From Bacillota bacterium (GTDB lineage: Bacteria; Bacillota; Desulfotomaculia; Desulfotomaculales; Desulfallaceae): a DNA stretch of 64,000 nucleotides. Positions 26,468 through 35,517 of this stretch are shown here, one piece after another. Location of the stretch: contig JAEXOR010000065.1 in assembly GCA_023439185.1 (NCBI GenBank), forward strand, positions 62,001 to 126,000, in the 5' to 3' direction. The position numbers and the translations under genes are program-made. The notes below the pieces were generated by a model. The model did no database searches and was not told the origin of the DNA. It saw only the letters and a program-made list of their open reading frames with translations. Position 1 is the first letter of the stretch, and each line of letters begins with the position of its first letter.

Positions 26468-26848
26468 CTAGATATTTACGGCTTCCTGCGGCAGAATATC
26501 CGGTAAAATCCCGCGCTTCATTTCTTTAGCGGTGAGGTGTTTGGCATGAAACTCTTCGGTCAGAAAGTTACATGCGTCCCATGGATTTACCTTTTCTCCG
26601 CATGTGAACACATCTACGGCCGCGTAGCCCAGTTCGGGCCAGGTATGGATGGCCAAGTGGGATTCGGAGATGACAACCACTCCGCTTACTCCCTGGGGGC
26701 TGAACTTATGGAATGCTACTTCCCTGATTTCAGCGCCTGCTTCCAGCGCCGCGTTTACCATGACTCTTTCTACTTTGTTTGCGTCATTGAGGATTTCAAA
26801 ATCGCATCCATAGATTTCAGCCAATACATGGCGCCCCAATGGTTTCAT
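26468..26848 (-). CDS. speD: S-adenosylmethionine decarboxylase proenzyme
   Basis: 126 residues, the normal length for the short bacterial enzyme. ISESHLAIHTWPE contains the serine (in ESH) that becomes the pyruvoyl group on self-cleavage. DVFTCGEKVNPWDA contains the conserved catalytic cysteine. It makes decarboxylated SAM for spermidine synthesis. The ATG at 26848 follows GGGGGAAG; an upstream extension to 26953 is not supported. No speE gene is adjacent. Confidence 0.95.
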   Translation of the reverse strand: MKPLGRHVLAEIYGCDFEILNDANKVERVMVNAALEAGAEIREVAFHKFSPQGVSGVVVISESHLAIHTWPELGYAAVDVFTCGEKVNPWDACNFLTEEFHAKHLTAKEMKRGILPDILPQEAVNI

Positions 26849-27114
26849 TCTAATTATCTTCCCCCTTTTTTGATTAAATTTTTGATTGTTCCGGGAATTA
26901 TACTTCCGAATGCCAATCAAACTCAATTTTAGCACAAAATCGTCTAATGTCAATAAAATTTTAAGTCTAGTCAGCCATTTAACTTGATTAAATCCGTATT
27001 TAATGAAAAATCTGTGGAATGCTCTTTTTCTCTATCTAATATGTTAGTTAATTAAGTTAGTCAGAAGTCATGATCTATTAGTATAGAATATTCAGTGATA
27101 GAGTGACAGTCCTT

Positions 27115-29469
27115 TTATTCTGACTCCTGACTCCTGACTCCTGACTCCTTGACTAATTCCTTTTCGTCCCTGCCCACCAGGGTGCGGATTACCAGGTACA
27201 GCAAAGGAGGCGCCCCGAAAATCATGGCGGTGGCAGCCGCCACTACCCCGGAGTCGTTAAATACCAGTGCCAGCAGGCTGGCGATGACCACACCGATAAA
27301 ACCGCGGTACAGTTCGGGGTGCCGGACGTTCAACGACTGCATCACACCCACCGGCCGGTAAAACAGGATCGCCAGGGTGAACAGACTGGCCAGAAAAACC
27401 CGGCTCCAGATGGTGTATCTTAAAAGCTTCAGGTTCATGCTCAGCTTGCGGTTGATGATATTAAAAATTTCCGCCGGACCGCCTTTGGCGATTAGTTCCG
27501 CAGCCCGGCCGATATGTGATTGGCTTTCCACTGGCCGCGAAAGGTCGTAAAAAACCAGGGATAAAAATGCCAGGCCGACGGCGCCGGCTATTTTCAGCAC
27601 CATTTGAATATTAAACTGCACACCGGCCAATAGCAGCATGGTAACCAGGAAAGAACCGGCCCCGGCTATGGAGCCGCCCACATTGGTGCCCAGTTGCGGG
27701 GCGGCGATAATGTATAGGGTGAGCAGGTAGTAGGCGCCAATGGCCGGCAGCATGATTTTCCTGTTCAGGGACAGGCGGGTGGCCAGGGCGGTGGTGCCGA
27801 TAATGGTCGCGCCCAGCAAAATCCCCATATATTCGTTTCCCAAACCGTAAAACCGTGCGCCTACGATGGGGTCATAGCCCAGCAGCGAGTTTTTTTGCAG
27901 CGGAGCCCCCAGCATTAAATCGACCAAAATGCATATTGAGGTGAGCAGGCTGATAAATATGAACGGGTCCAGTTCGTTGTTATAGTTGCGCAGCCATAAA
28001 TGAATCAACGTTGTAATACCGACGGTGACCGCGATTAATTGCGCCACCATGATTCCGATGTTGGTATGGGGCAGCAACGGGACCAGCAGCAGCGCCAGCG
28101 GAACCGACATTACGGTAAGCAATAGCGGTTTTAGGGCCAGCAGCAATGCTTTTCGTCCCGGTATCAGTATGGCTGCCAGGGACAGAATTACCAGCACCAG
28201 TTGTGCCAGTACGTAATACCGGAGAGCCGGCGGCCTGGTTTGATAATTCAGTTCCAATTCCTGATAAAGTGAACCGAGACCGGCCAGGGCTTTCTCGCCG
28301 TCATCGGTAATAAACTGCAAAGGACGGCCGGATGTTACATTTTGGGTTTGGATATTGAAATGATTCAAAACCGTGGACGCCAGATCATAGTTTTTGATAA
28401 TCCCGGGCCGCCTGGTGGAAGGCGATGTCAGAAGCCCGGGTTCGATTCCGGCACCCAGCATAATTACCGGGGTTACATAGTTGGTGGTATACAGATTGTT
28501 TCCCCGGGGGGTGGGGGAAACAATCATGATCCGGTCCCGTTCAGGATTGATCCGTTCGGAAACGGCATCAATAAAGGCTGTAATCCTGACTATTGATTCC
28601 CGGCGCTTCTCCTGCAGCACCTGATCTTCCACATAGCCGCCGATCATTTCCAGGCGTGCCAGATCGCCCAGTTCAACCACTGTGATGCCCGGGCCATAAG
28701 GGGACATTCCTCCGTAGGAGGTGTTTCCCCTTTCCTTTATTTCCAGCATATTTAATAAAGCCCCGTAATTGGTGCGTATATGACCGGGGAATTGTTCATC
28801 AAGCTCAGTGGTTTTTGCGCCTACGTCTCCCTGCTCAACGATCCCGTTTTTGTCCATGGACAGGCCGACAGCCGGTCTTTTGGGGTTGCCGAAGGTATCC
28901 GAATTGCCGAATACCCTGACGTTATACCCGCTTTCCAGCAACATGGAACTCATAAAACCCGGCACGGCTGAATAAGCGCTGGCAGCGTTTAATTTTTTTA
29001 TTCTGGCGATATCCAAATGGATGACGGAGTTTTCCGCCGGTTTTAAACCTGTCCGTTGCTTAAAAACATCTCCGGCCGGGGAGTCGTGAAACAATTCGTT
29101 TTCGTTCATCCCTCTTGCGGCGGTACCGTAAGCGTTCAGCGGCAGTCCGGCGCCAAAGGAGGCAAATGTGCTGTCCGGCACTATGCTGCCGTCCACGCCG
29201 GTACTTATCAAACCCATGGCGCCGGTTTGCAGGATCTCTTCAAAAACCGGTTTGTTTTCAACGATATCCCGGATAGTCAGCCTGTCCACGGTGATGATGT
29301 AAAAATGACCGGGCTCCGGTAGTGGCGACAGATGCTGCGGATCTGCGATACCCATTCCGTAAACGGGGGGAATTTCGATCGCGTCGGTTTGATTGCCTGG
29401 TATCAGAAAGCAAATAACCAGCGTTATTACCGATATAGCTAGAATGATCCAGAGATGAGTCCTCTTCAT
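27115..29469 (-). CDS. Membrane-bound alkaline-phosphatase-superfamily-like protein
   Basis: 784 residues. One N-terminal anchor (about 8-24) precedes an extracytoplasmic domain of about 370 residues with the layout of alkaline-phosphatase-like enzymes (FYIITVDRLTIRDI, TTNYVTPVIMLGAG, STRRPGIIKNYDLASTVL). Then about eleven hydrophobic helices follow (about 400-765). The usual metal-binding Asp/His set is not clearly complete, so activity is uncertain. The last residues (ESGVRSQESE) are encoded by the heptamer repeat at 27118-27152, so the original C-terminus was probably a few residues shorter. The 161 bp beyond speD contain nothing else obvious. Confidence 0.65.
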   Translation of the reverse strand: MKRTHLWIILAISVITLVICFLIPGNQTDAIEIPPVYGMGIADPQHLSPLPEPGHFYIITVDRLTIRDIVENKPVFEEILQTGAMGLISTGVDGSIVPDSTFASFGAGLPLNAYGTAARGMNENELFHDSPAGDVFKQRTGLKPAENSVIHLDIARIKKLNAASAYSAVPGFMSSMLLESGYNVRVFGNSDTFGNPKRPAVGLSMDKNGIVEQGDVGAKTTELDEQFPGHIRTNYGALLNMLEIKERGNTSYGGMSPYGPGITVVELGDLARLEMIGGYVEDQVLQEKRRESIVRITAFIDAVSERINPERDRIMIVSPTPRGNNLYTTNYVTPVIMLGAGIEPGLLTSPSTRRPGIIKNYDLASTVLNHFNIQTQNVTSGRPLQFITDDGEKALAGLGSLYQELELNYQTRPPALRYYVLAQLVLVILSLAAILIPGRKALLLALKPLLLTVMSVPLALLLVPLLPHTNIGIMVAQLIAVTVGITTLIHLWLRNYNNELDPFIFISLLTSICILVDLMLGAPLQKNSLLGYDPIVGARFYGLGNEYMGILLGATIIGTTALATRLSLNRKIMLPAIGAYYLLTLYIIAAPQLGTNVGGSIAGAGSFLVTMLLLAGVQFNIQMVLKIAGAVGLAFLSLVFYDLSRPVESQSHIGRAAELIAKGGPAEIFNIINRKLSMNLKLLRYTIWSRVFLASLFTLAILFYRPVGVMQSLNVRHPELYRGFIGVVIASLLALVFNDSGVVAAATAMIFGAPPLLYLVIRTLVGRDEKELVKESGVRSQESE
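27118..27152. repeat. Intergenic heptamer repeat, copy 2, reading into a CDS
   Basis: Four tandem CTGACTC/CTGACTC-type units. On the minus strand they supply the last codons and the stop region of the gene 27115-29469. Copies of the same type occur at 15369-15396 and 46834-46868. Confidence 0.7.
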
Positions 29470-29607
29470 GTTCCCGTCCTTCCAAGATTCTTGATACGTT
29501 AACATTATTTGCCGTTTATTAAGGCGCCCATACTAATTCTTCTCCGGTAACAGATAAACCTTCTTCCGGTGTAATAACAAAGCCGGTGGCGGTACTTTCC
29601 GTGACAT

Positions 29608-29639
29608 GAAAAAAACACGGCGTGAATTGATGCCGTGTT
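29608..29639 (-). terminator. Intrinsic terminator after ferredoxin
   Basis: On the minus strand AACACGGC and GCCGTGTT form an eight-base stem around a ten-base loop, followed by TTTTTTTC. It is 16 bp past the ferredoxin stop. Confidence 0.88.
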
Positions 29640-29654
29640 CTGGTGAAATAGAAA

Positions 29655-29843
29655 TTAATTAATTGAAATCGCGTCTGTGGGGCAGCTTTCTGCGGCTTCC
29701 GATGCTTGATTTTCCAGATCGCCGGGCACTTCGTCAATAATGGAATGGGCTTTTTCATCATCATTCCAATCAAACACTTCCGGGCAAGCATCGATACAGG
29801 CTCCGCAACTGATGCAAAGCTCCTGGTTAACTTCCGCCTGCAT
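29655..29843 (-). CDS. Single-cluster [4Fe-4S] ferredoxin
   Basis: 62 residues from an ATG at 29843 with GGAGGTGG upstream. CISCGACIDACPEVF (about 10-24) and ESCPTDAISIN at the C-terminus provide the four cluster cysteines plus a fifth that may form a disulfide, as in Thermotoga-type ferredoxins. It is a cytoplasmic low-potential electron carrier. It is monocistronic with its own terminator. Confidence 0.93.
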   Translation of the reverse strand: MQAEVNQELCISCGACIDACPEVFDWNDDEKAHSIIDEVPGDLENQASEAAESCPTDAISIN

Positions 29844-30015
29844 TATTCCACCTCCGGGTGTATTTAGTAACAGTTCCAACTCCAAATATCTGCATATATT
29901 TTGGCTGGATGGCCCAAAAATTATGCCTGGGTAAAAAATATTCATAGCCGGCCGGTAACGGAGTCATTGACATCTTTTGCTCCCGGGGGAATAATTACTG
30001 GGAGGGGGTATGTTT

Positions 30016-30528
30016 GTGCCGCAGGACGCTGCCCAGAGGACCAAAAAAAAGTGGTTAATGTTTATGATACTTGCGCCGGGGATATTTTTTATTTTTCTCT
30101 GGATGTACTCGGGGCATAACGGACCTGTCCCGAATGACGCGGAACTTCCGGAAACATACGTTGAGTTGGGGGAGCAGGTTTTGTTGGATGGCAATGGATA
30201 CCGGGCTTTCCAGGGTGATAGACTGTTTTCCGACCGGGTTGAATTGCGGAATAACCTGGCTGTCGCCGAACCGGGCCGGGTTTTTGTGGGTTTTGGTATA
30301 GCAGGCAGCGGTGAACTTCAGGGAGAGGTTATGGTTATTGATTCCCTTGGCGGCGCATACGCCCCGTTGGAGGTAAAGAAAGATGTTATAGCCGACACTT
30401 TTGGTTTTGCCGGTGACGAAAGTGCGGAATTGTTCATGTTTAAGGTCAACTCGAAGGCGGACAGTTATTTTGTTAAGCTCCAAAATCATGACCAGGCCTG
30501 GAAATTTGATAATACCTACCGGCAATAA
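30016..30528 (+). CDS. Hypothetical membrane-anchored protein
   Basis: About 170 residues. One hydrophobic helix (WLMFMILAPGIFFIFLWMY, about 12-30) precedes a soluble, beta-rich domain (YRAFQGDRLFSDRVELRNNLAV...RVFVGFGIAGSGELQGEVMVIDS) predicted outside the membrane. The ATG at 30010 lies one base after GGAGGGGG; the GTG at 30016 is at normal spacing and is preferred. No family recognised. It is divergent from the ferredoxin gene. Confidence 0.6.
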   Translation: MPQDAAQRTKKKWLMFMILAPGIFFIFLWMYSGHNGPVPNDAELPETYVELGEQVLLDGNGYRAFQGDRLFSDRVELRNNLAVAEPGRVFVGFGIAGSGELQGEVMVIDSLGGAYAPLEVKKDVIADTFGFAGDESAELFMFKVNSKADSYFVKLQNHDQAWKFDNTYRQ

Positions 30529-30586
30529 GGGCGAGTAGTTTGCCAAGGAAACTAAAAAACGCCTGTGCCGGTTTTTAAACATACTA

Positions 30587-30625
30587 AAAGGCACCGTTTG
30601 TTTTAACAGTGCCTTTGGGTTTTGT
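30587..30625. terminator. Hairpin terminator between convergent genes
   Basis: AAAGGCAC (30587-30594) pairs with GTGCCTTT (30609-30616), followed on the plus strand by GGGTTTTG. It sits between the converging genes 30016-30528 and 30655-30999 and may serve both. Confidence 0.65.
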
Positions 30626-30654
30626 GTAAAAACGTTATGTTCCGCCTGGCGCCC

Positions 30655-30999
30655 CTACGCGTTAAGTTTGTAAGTTTCCTCTACGGTAATTTGGTACTTG
30701 GTATCGCAATTGAAACAGTTGTAATAACCGATGTCCTGTAGTGTGCGGTCGGTATGTCCGCAGTTCGGGCAGGTAAATACTTTAACATTAAAGAAATTAC
30801 CAAAGATCAGCATGAAGAAACCGGCCAACCCGGCGGCTGTTCCGCTGATCGCCCCGGCGAATCCCCAGGACGCTCCCGCTACAACGGCCGTTATCCAGGC
30901 GGCAAACCCCCCAATGAGCAGTACCAAAACAAATGCCAGAATCCTGGTGAATATCAGAGCTGATTCCTGGCAACTGTCTTTCAGTCGTGGACTGGCCAT
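30655..30999 (-). CDS. Membrane protein with C-terminal zinc ribbon
   Basis: 114 residues. Two hydrophobic helices (about 15-38 and 45-70, glycine-rich between) are followed by TCPNCGHTDRTLQDIGYYNCFNCDTKY, a CxxC...CxxC zinc ribbon. The ATG at 30999 lies behind GGAGGGGGA; the longer frame has no ribosome site. Function unknown. Confidence 0.65.
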   Translation of the reverse strand: MASPRLKDSCQESALIFTRILAFVLVLLIGGFAAWITAVVAGASWGFAGAISGTAAGLAGFFMLIFGNFFNVKVFTCPNCGHTDRTLQDIGYYNCFNCDTKYQITVEETYKLNA

Positions 31000-31129
31000 T
31001 TGCAATCCCCCTCCTCGAACCATAATTATGCTGTAATTTTTATATAAAATAATCTTCGGCATTTATTTTATTTATCCTGCCGGTTGATTGGCTTCCTAAA
31101 AAAAGTCTTGGTGAGCCACGTATGAATGT

Positions 31130-32260
31130 TCATGACTCCACGTAAATACGCGGTACCCGGGCATTAATCATGCAAAAAATTTCATATGAGATGGTGCCTG
31201 TTTTGGCGGCCAGTTCGTCGGCGCTGATTTCATTGCCGTTCTGGCGGCCCAGCAGTACCGTCTCTTCTCCGGGAGCGACGCCGGATATGCCGGTAACGTC
31301 GACCATAAATTGATCCATGCAGATACGGCCGATCACCGGCGCCCGCCGGCCCCGCACCAACACCTCTCCCCGGGATGACAATAACCGGCTGTAACCGTCG
31401 GCGTAGCCGGCGGGGATGGTTGCCACCACTGTTTGCTCCGGTGTGGTGTAGGTGACGCCGTAACTGATCCCGGTGCCGGTCGGGACTTTTTTAACGTGGG
31501 CCACCAACGCTTTGACCGTCATGGCCGGTTGCAGGAAAACCCTGTTTTTTTCAACCTCGCCGGACGGGTATGCGCCATACATGGCAATACCGGCCCGGAC
31601 CAGGTCCAGGTTTGTTTCGGGCAGGTCGATGATGGCCGCGCTGTTGGCGGCGTGCCGGTAACGAAAGCTAAGTCCTTTAACGGCCAGGTTATGGAGCAGG
31701 GTGTTGAATTTACCCCACTGGGCCAAGGTGTAATCCTTGTTTTTGCTGTCGGCAGCCGCGAAATGGGTGAATATACCTTCCGCTTCCAGGTGGGGAAGCG
31801 CGGCGATGGAGAGGATATCCCGTTCTGAGCCGGTGTCCGTACTGCAAAATCCCAGCCGGCCCATTCCGGTGTCGGCTTTGATATGTATGACCGCCTTTTT
31901 TCCTTCCCGGGCGGCCGCGGCGGATAATTCCCCGGCTTCCCCGAGGCTGGATATGGTTTGGGCCAGGTTGTTGCGCAGCAGGGACGGGTAGTTTGCCGGC
32001 GGGGTATAGCCCAAAACCAGCACCGGCGCCTCAATTCCCTCCTGCCGCAGCGCCTCCCCTTCGGCCGCCCGGGCCACCCCCAGGTAAGAGGCGCCGTTTT
32101 CCAGGGCGATGCGGGCTATCTGGGCGGCGCCGTGGCCGTAGCCATTGGCTTTTACCACCGCCATCAGCCCGGTGCCCGGCGACATGACGCCCTTAAGTTG
32201 CTTGACGTTATGCGCTATGGCATGCAAGTTAATTTCCGCCCAGACCGGAACGTCGATCAT
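31130..32260 (-). CDS. alr: Alanine racemase
   Basis: 376 residues. AVVKANGYGHGA (about 35-46) has the PLP lysine, and YGVTYTTPEQTVVATIPAGYADGYSR contains the second catalytic tyrosine region; IGRICMDQFMVDVT is conserved. It interconverts L- and D-alanine for peptidoglycan. The ATG at 32260 follows GGGAGGT. It lies 33 bp after ald, so the two alanine enzymes are probably co-transcribed. Confidence 0.95.
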   Translation of the reverse strand: MIDVPVWAEINLHAIAHNVKQLKGVMSPGTGLMAVVKANGYGHGAAQIARIALENGASYLGVARAAEGEALRQEGIEAPVLVLGYTPPANYPSLLRNNLAQTISSLGEAGELSAAAAREGKKAVIHIKADTGMGRLGFCSTDTGSERDILSIAALPHLEAEGIFTHFAAADSKNKDYTLAQWGKFNTLLHNLAVKGLSFRYRHAANSAAIIDLPETNLDLVRAGIAMYGAYPSGEVEKNRVFLQPAMTVKALVAHVKKVPTGTGISYGVTYTTPEQTVVATIPAGYADGYSRLLSSRGEVLVRGRRAPVIGRICMDQFMVDVTGISGVAPGEETVLLGRQNGNEISADELAAKTGTISYEIFCMINARVPRIYVES

Positions 32261-32293
32261 AAATGGCCATACCTCCCGTTGCCGCCGCACTTG

Positions 32294-33409
32294 TCAGGCC
32301 AGTGCCTTTTCCATGGCGCAGTATTCCATATTATGCGCCTGGGCCACCGGATTGCAGGTAATCTTCCCACCTGCGGTATTAACCCCCTTGGCCAGGGCCG
32401 GGTTGTTGTTAATGGCGGCCGGGAAGCCATGGTTGGCCAGTTCAATTACATAGGGCAGCGTGGCGTTTGTGAGGGCGAAGGTGGAGGTGCGGGCCACCGC
32501 GCCGGGCATGTTGGCTACCGCGTAGTGGATTACCCCGTGTTTTTCATAAATTGGGTTACTGTGGGTGGTAACCCGGTCGATGGTTTCCACCGAGCCGCCC
32601 TGATCAATAGCCACATCCACAATCACCGAACCGGGTTTCATCTGTTTGACCATTTCCTCGGTGACCAGGTGAGGCGCTTTGGCTCCGGGTATCAGTACCG
32701 CGCTGATCAAAAGGTCGGCGAACCGCACCGCCGACTCAATGTTAAAGCTGTTGGATACCAGTGTTTTAATCCGCGTTCCGAAGATATCGTCCAGGTAACG
32801 CAGCCGGTCCGTGTTTTTGTCAATAATTGTTACCTGGGCGCCCATTCCGGTAGCCATTTTGGCGGCATTAATACCTACTATGCCGCCGCCGATAATCACG
32901 ACGTCAGCCGCGGGTACGCCGGGCACGCCGCCCATCAGGATTCCCTTGCCGCCCTGCGGCTTTTCCAGGAACCGGGCGCCAATCTGCACCGCCATACGCC
33001 CGGCTACTTCGCTCATTGGCGTCAGCAGCGGCAAAGAGCCGTTTTCAAGCTGGATTGTTTCATAGGCGATGCCGGTAATTTGTTTTTCGATTAACATTTG
33101 GGTTAATTCAGGTTCCCGGGCCAGATGAAGATATGTAAAAAGAATTTGCCCCGGACGGAAAAGAGCGTATTCCCCGGGCAGCGGCTCCTTGACCTTCAGG
33201 ATCATTTCCGCACCGGCAAAGACTTCCTCTCCGGGCACGATGGCGGCGCCGGCCTGCTGATACGCCTGGTCCGTGACGCCGCTTCCCAATCCGGCCCCCT
33301 GTTCAATTAATATTACATGCCCGTTGGCCGTCAGCGACTGAACACCGGCCGGGGTTACAGCTACCCGGTCTTCATTGGACTTTATTTCTTTAGGTATCCC
33401 GATTTTCAT
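32294..33409 (-). CDS. ald: Alanine dehydrogenase
   Basis: 371 residues with MKIGIPKEIKSNEDRVAVTPAG at the start, KVKEPLP, and the NAD-binding GGGIVGINAAKMATGMGA (about 174-191). It catalyses NAD-dependent oxidative deamination of alanine to pyruvate and ammonia. The start overlaps the upstream nnr gene by 20 bp, with GGAGGT inside that gene. Confidence 0.95.
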   Translation of the reverse strand: MKIGIPKEIKSNEDRVAVTPAGVQSLTANGHVILIEQGAGLGSGVTDQAYQQAGAAIVPGEEVFAGAEMILKVKEPLPGEYALFRPGQILFTYLHLAREPELTQMLIEKQITGIAYETIQLENGSLPLLTPMSEVAGRMAVQIGARFLEKPQGGKGILMGGVPGVPAADVVIIGGGIVGINAAKMATGMGAQVTIIDKNTDRLRYLDDIFGTRIKTLVSNSFNIESAVRFADLLISAVLIPGAKAPHLVTEEMVKQMKPGSVIVDVAIDQGGSVETIDRVTTHSNPIYEKHGVIHYAVANMPGAVARTSTFALTNATLPYVIELANHGFPAAINNNPALAKGVNTAGGKITCNPVAQAHNMEYCAMEKALA

Positions 33410-34964
33410 GTTCCGATACCTCCATTTCCTTGATTACCACAGGCAAGTGTTCCAGAATGTCCGTGGCCAGCATTCCCGCCATGCCCTTCAGTCGCGCGGC
33501 GGAGTCGCCGGCCCGGCCATGCAGGTAGACAGCCGCTGCCGCGGCAACGCCGGCAGGCATTCCCTGGGCCAGCAATCCGGCAATCATGCCTGTCAGCACG
33601 TCGCCGGTGCCGCCGCTGGCCATCCCGGGGTTACCGGTGTTGTTCACATAGATTGCTCCGTCCGGTTCCGACACTATTGTGCCCGCGCCTTTAAGAACTA
33701 CTACGCTGTGCCACTCGGCAGATTTTTTGGCCGCTGTTTCCAGCCGGCTGCTTTGCACCTTTTCGGTACTCAGGCCGCAAAGGCGAGCCATTTCGCCGGG
33801 ATGCGGGGTCAGTACCAGGTCCGGCTTGACCAGTCTGAAAAGCTCGGTCCGCCCCATCATTGCGTTTAAACCGTCGGCATCCAGAACACAGGGTTTGTCA
33901 ATTTTTAATAACAATTCCCTGACTAACGTTTTAGTGTCGCCGGAACCGCCCAAACCCGGCCCGAGGGCGATAACGTCCGCGTTCGCGGCCCGTTCGGTGA
34001 TTTTGTCCAGCGCGGCTCTGTCGACGGCGCCGGTTTTTGTTTCGGGCAGAGGAAATGTCATTACTTCCGTTAGCTTGGCTTCGACAATGTCGTGGATGCC
34101 CGCGGGCACTCCGAGGGTGACCAGGCCCGCTCCGGATCGGGCCGCCGCCTGAGCCGCCAGAACTGCCGCGCCGGACATGCCCCTTGAACCGGCAATCAGG
34201 AGAACGCGTCCGAAGCTGCCTTTGTGCTCACCGCCCTTCCGGTGGGGCCAGTTACCGGATACTAATTGTCTGGTTATCAAGTATCTTTTGGCCTGGTTGT
34301 CGGCAAGCAGGGCGGTGGGAATGGAAATGTCCGCCACATGCAGTTGACCCACGTAAGGTCTGGATTCCGGCAATATCAACCCGATTTTCGGTAAGGCAAA
34401 GGTGACGGTATGGCCGGCCCGGATACAGGGTTCGCCGGCCCGTCCGGTATCGGCTTCCAGCCCGGAAGGTATGTCAACGGCAACCACAGGCTTATCGCAG
34501 TCATTGATGGCTTCAATAAAAGAGGCCATCGGTTGTCGGATGGTTCCTTTAAAGCCGGTGCCGTAGAGGGCGTCCACCACCAGGTCCGCGTTCATCAGCG
34601 CCAGCCGGACCAGGTTAAGATCATTCGTTTTAGTGAACGGCAGCACCTTCTGACCCGCCCTGGTCCAAATATCCAGGTTGACCCGGGCGTCGCCCTTGAC
34701 CTGATCCTGTTCCGCGGCCAGGAAAACCTGTACCTGCGCGCCTTTGTTCAGCAGGTGCCGGGCCGCTACAAACCCGTCTCCGCCATTGTTCCCCTTGCCG
34801 GAAAAAATCACCACCTGCTTGCCGGCCGGATCCCCCAGCACCTCTTCCACAACTTTAACCACCTGCAGCCCGGCGTTTTCCATGAGCACCACGCCCGGAA
34901 TGCCAAACTCATTGATGGCCAGGCGATCTATGGTACTCATTTCACCGGCGGTTACAATCCTCAA
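33390..34964 (-). CDS. nnr: Bifunctional NAD(P)H-hydrate epimerase / ADP-dependent dehydratase
   Basis: 524 residues. The N-terminal YjeF domain (about 1-215; GKGNNGGDGFVAARHL, VDALYGTGFKG) epimerises damaged NAD(P)H hydrate. The C-terminal ribokinase-like domain (about 230-510; LGPGLGGSGDT, NTGNPGMASGGTGDVLTG) dehydrates it using ADP. It starts with TTG at 34964 behind AGGAGGTGAAG, which overlaps the end of acpS. Confidence 0.93.
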   Translation of the reverse strand: MRIVTAGEMSTIDRLAINEFGIPGVVLMENAGLQVVKVVEEVLGDPAGKQVVIFSGKGNNGGDGFVAARHLLNKGAQVQVFLAAEQDQVKGDARVNLDIWTRAGQKVLPFTKTNDLNLVRLALMNADLVVDALYGTGFKGTIRQPMASFIEAINDCDKPVVAVDIPSGLEADTGRAGEPCIRAGHTVTFALPKIGLILPESRPYVGQLHVADISIPTALLADNQAKRYLITRQLVSGNWPHRKGGEHKGSFGRVLLIAGSRGMSGAAVLAAQAAARSGAGLVTLGVPAGIHDIVEAKLTEVMTFPLPETKTGAVDRAALDKITERAANADVIALGPGLGGSGDTKTLVRELLLKIDKPCVLDADGLNAMMGRTELFRLVKPDLVLTPHPGEMARLCGLSTEKVQSSRLETAAKKSAEWHSVVVLKGAGTIVSEPDGAIYVNNTGNPGMASGGTGDVLTGMIAGLLAQGMPAGVAAAAAVYLHGRAGDSAARLKGMAGMLATDILEHLPVVIKEMEVSEHENRDT

Positions 34965-34967
34965 AGC

Positions 34968-35357
34968 TTACTTCACCTCCTGTTGCACGGCGGTGGCAAA
35001 AGCCACCGCCCGACCGCGGTCGTGCGCGATTGACAGCAGAACCTCGTCAATTTTTTCGGCTCCGGCGTGTATTTTCGCCGCGCCCGATAAGGTCACCCGT
35101 AACGGATGTCCCCCTCCGCCCGTCACTTCGACGTCATGCCAGGCCGTCAAGCCGGTGCCCAGGGCCTTGAAAACCGCTTCCTTGGCGGCAAAACGGGCGG
35201 CCAGACAGGGCCAGGGATCGCGCCGGCGCATGCAGAAATTGATTTCCCCGGGTGTGAAGACCCGGTTCAGGAAACGGTTCCCCGCTTTTTCCGCGGCCCG
35301 GGCCACTCTGGTAATTTCAATGATATCGGTACCGATGCCTGTCACTATAATATCCAA
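34968..35357 (-). CDS. acpS: Holo-[acyl-carrier-protein] synthase
   Basis: 129 residues: IGTDIIEITRVARA (about 8-21) with the Mg-binding Asp, and ARFAAKEAVFKALGTG (about 55-70) with the Glu/Lys pair. It transfers phosphopantetheine from CoA to ACP. It starts with TTG at 35357 behind CAGGTGTGA. The acpS-nnr-(ald)-alr order is common in Firmicutes. Confidence 0.93.
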   Translation of the reverse strand: MDIIVTGIGTDIIEITRVARAAEKAGNRFLNRVFTPGEINFCMRRRDPWPCLAARFAAKEAVFKALGTGLTAWHDVEVTGGGGHPLRVTLSGAAKIHAGAEKIDEVLLSIAHDRGRAVAFATAVQQEVK

Positions 35358-35403
35358 TCACACCTGTTTTCGTATTTATGTTACCAGTGAATTCAACACT
35401 GAA

Positions 35404-35479
35404 AATGAAAAACCTGCCTTAGGGCTGTAAAATGCACACTGTTCGCACTGCATTATACATATTGCCCTTTGGCAGGTTT
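35404..35479 (-). terminator. Long terminator hairpin after the lytT-like gene
   Basis: AAACCTGCC/GGGC blocks at 35410-35425 pair with GCCC/GGCAGGTTT at 35464-35479 around a small internal mismatch. The loop contains a second weak dyad. On the minus strand the stem is followed by a run of T (TTTTTCATTTTC). It ends transcription from the two-component genes before acpS. Confidence 0.78.
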
Positions 35480-35517
35480 AATAAACGCCGGTCTGGTTTG
35501 TTACCGGCCAGGTGTTT

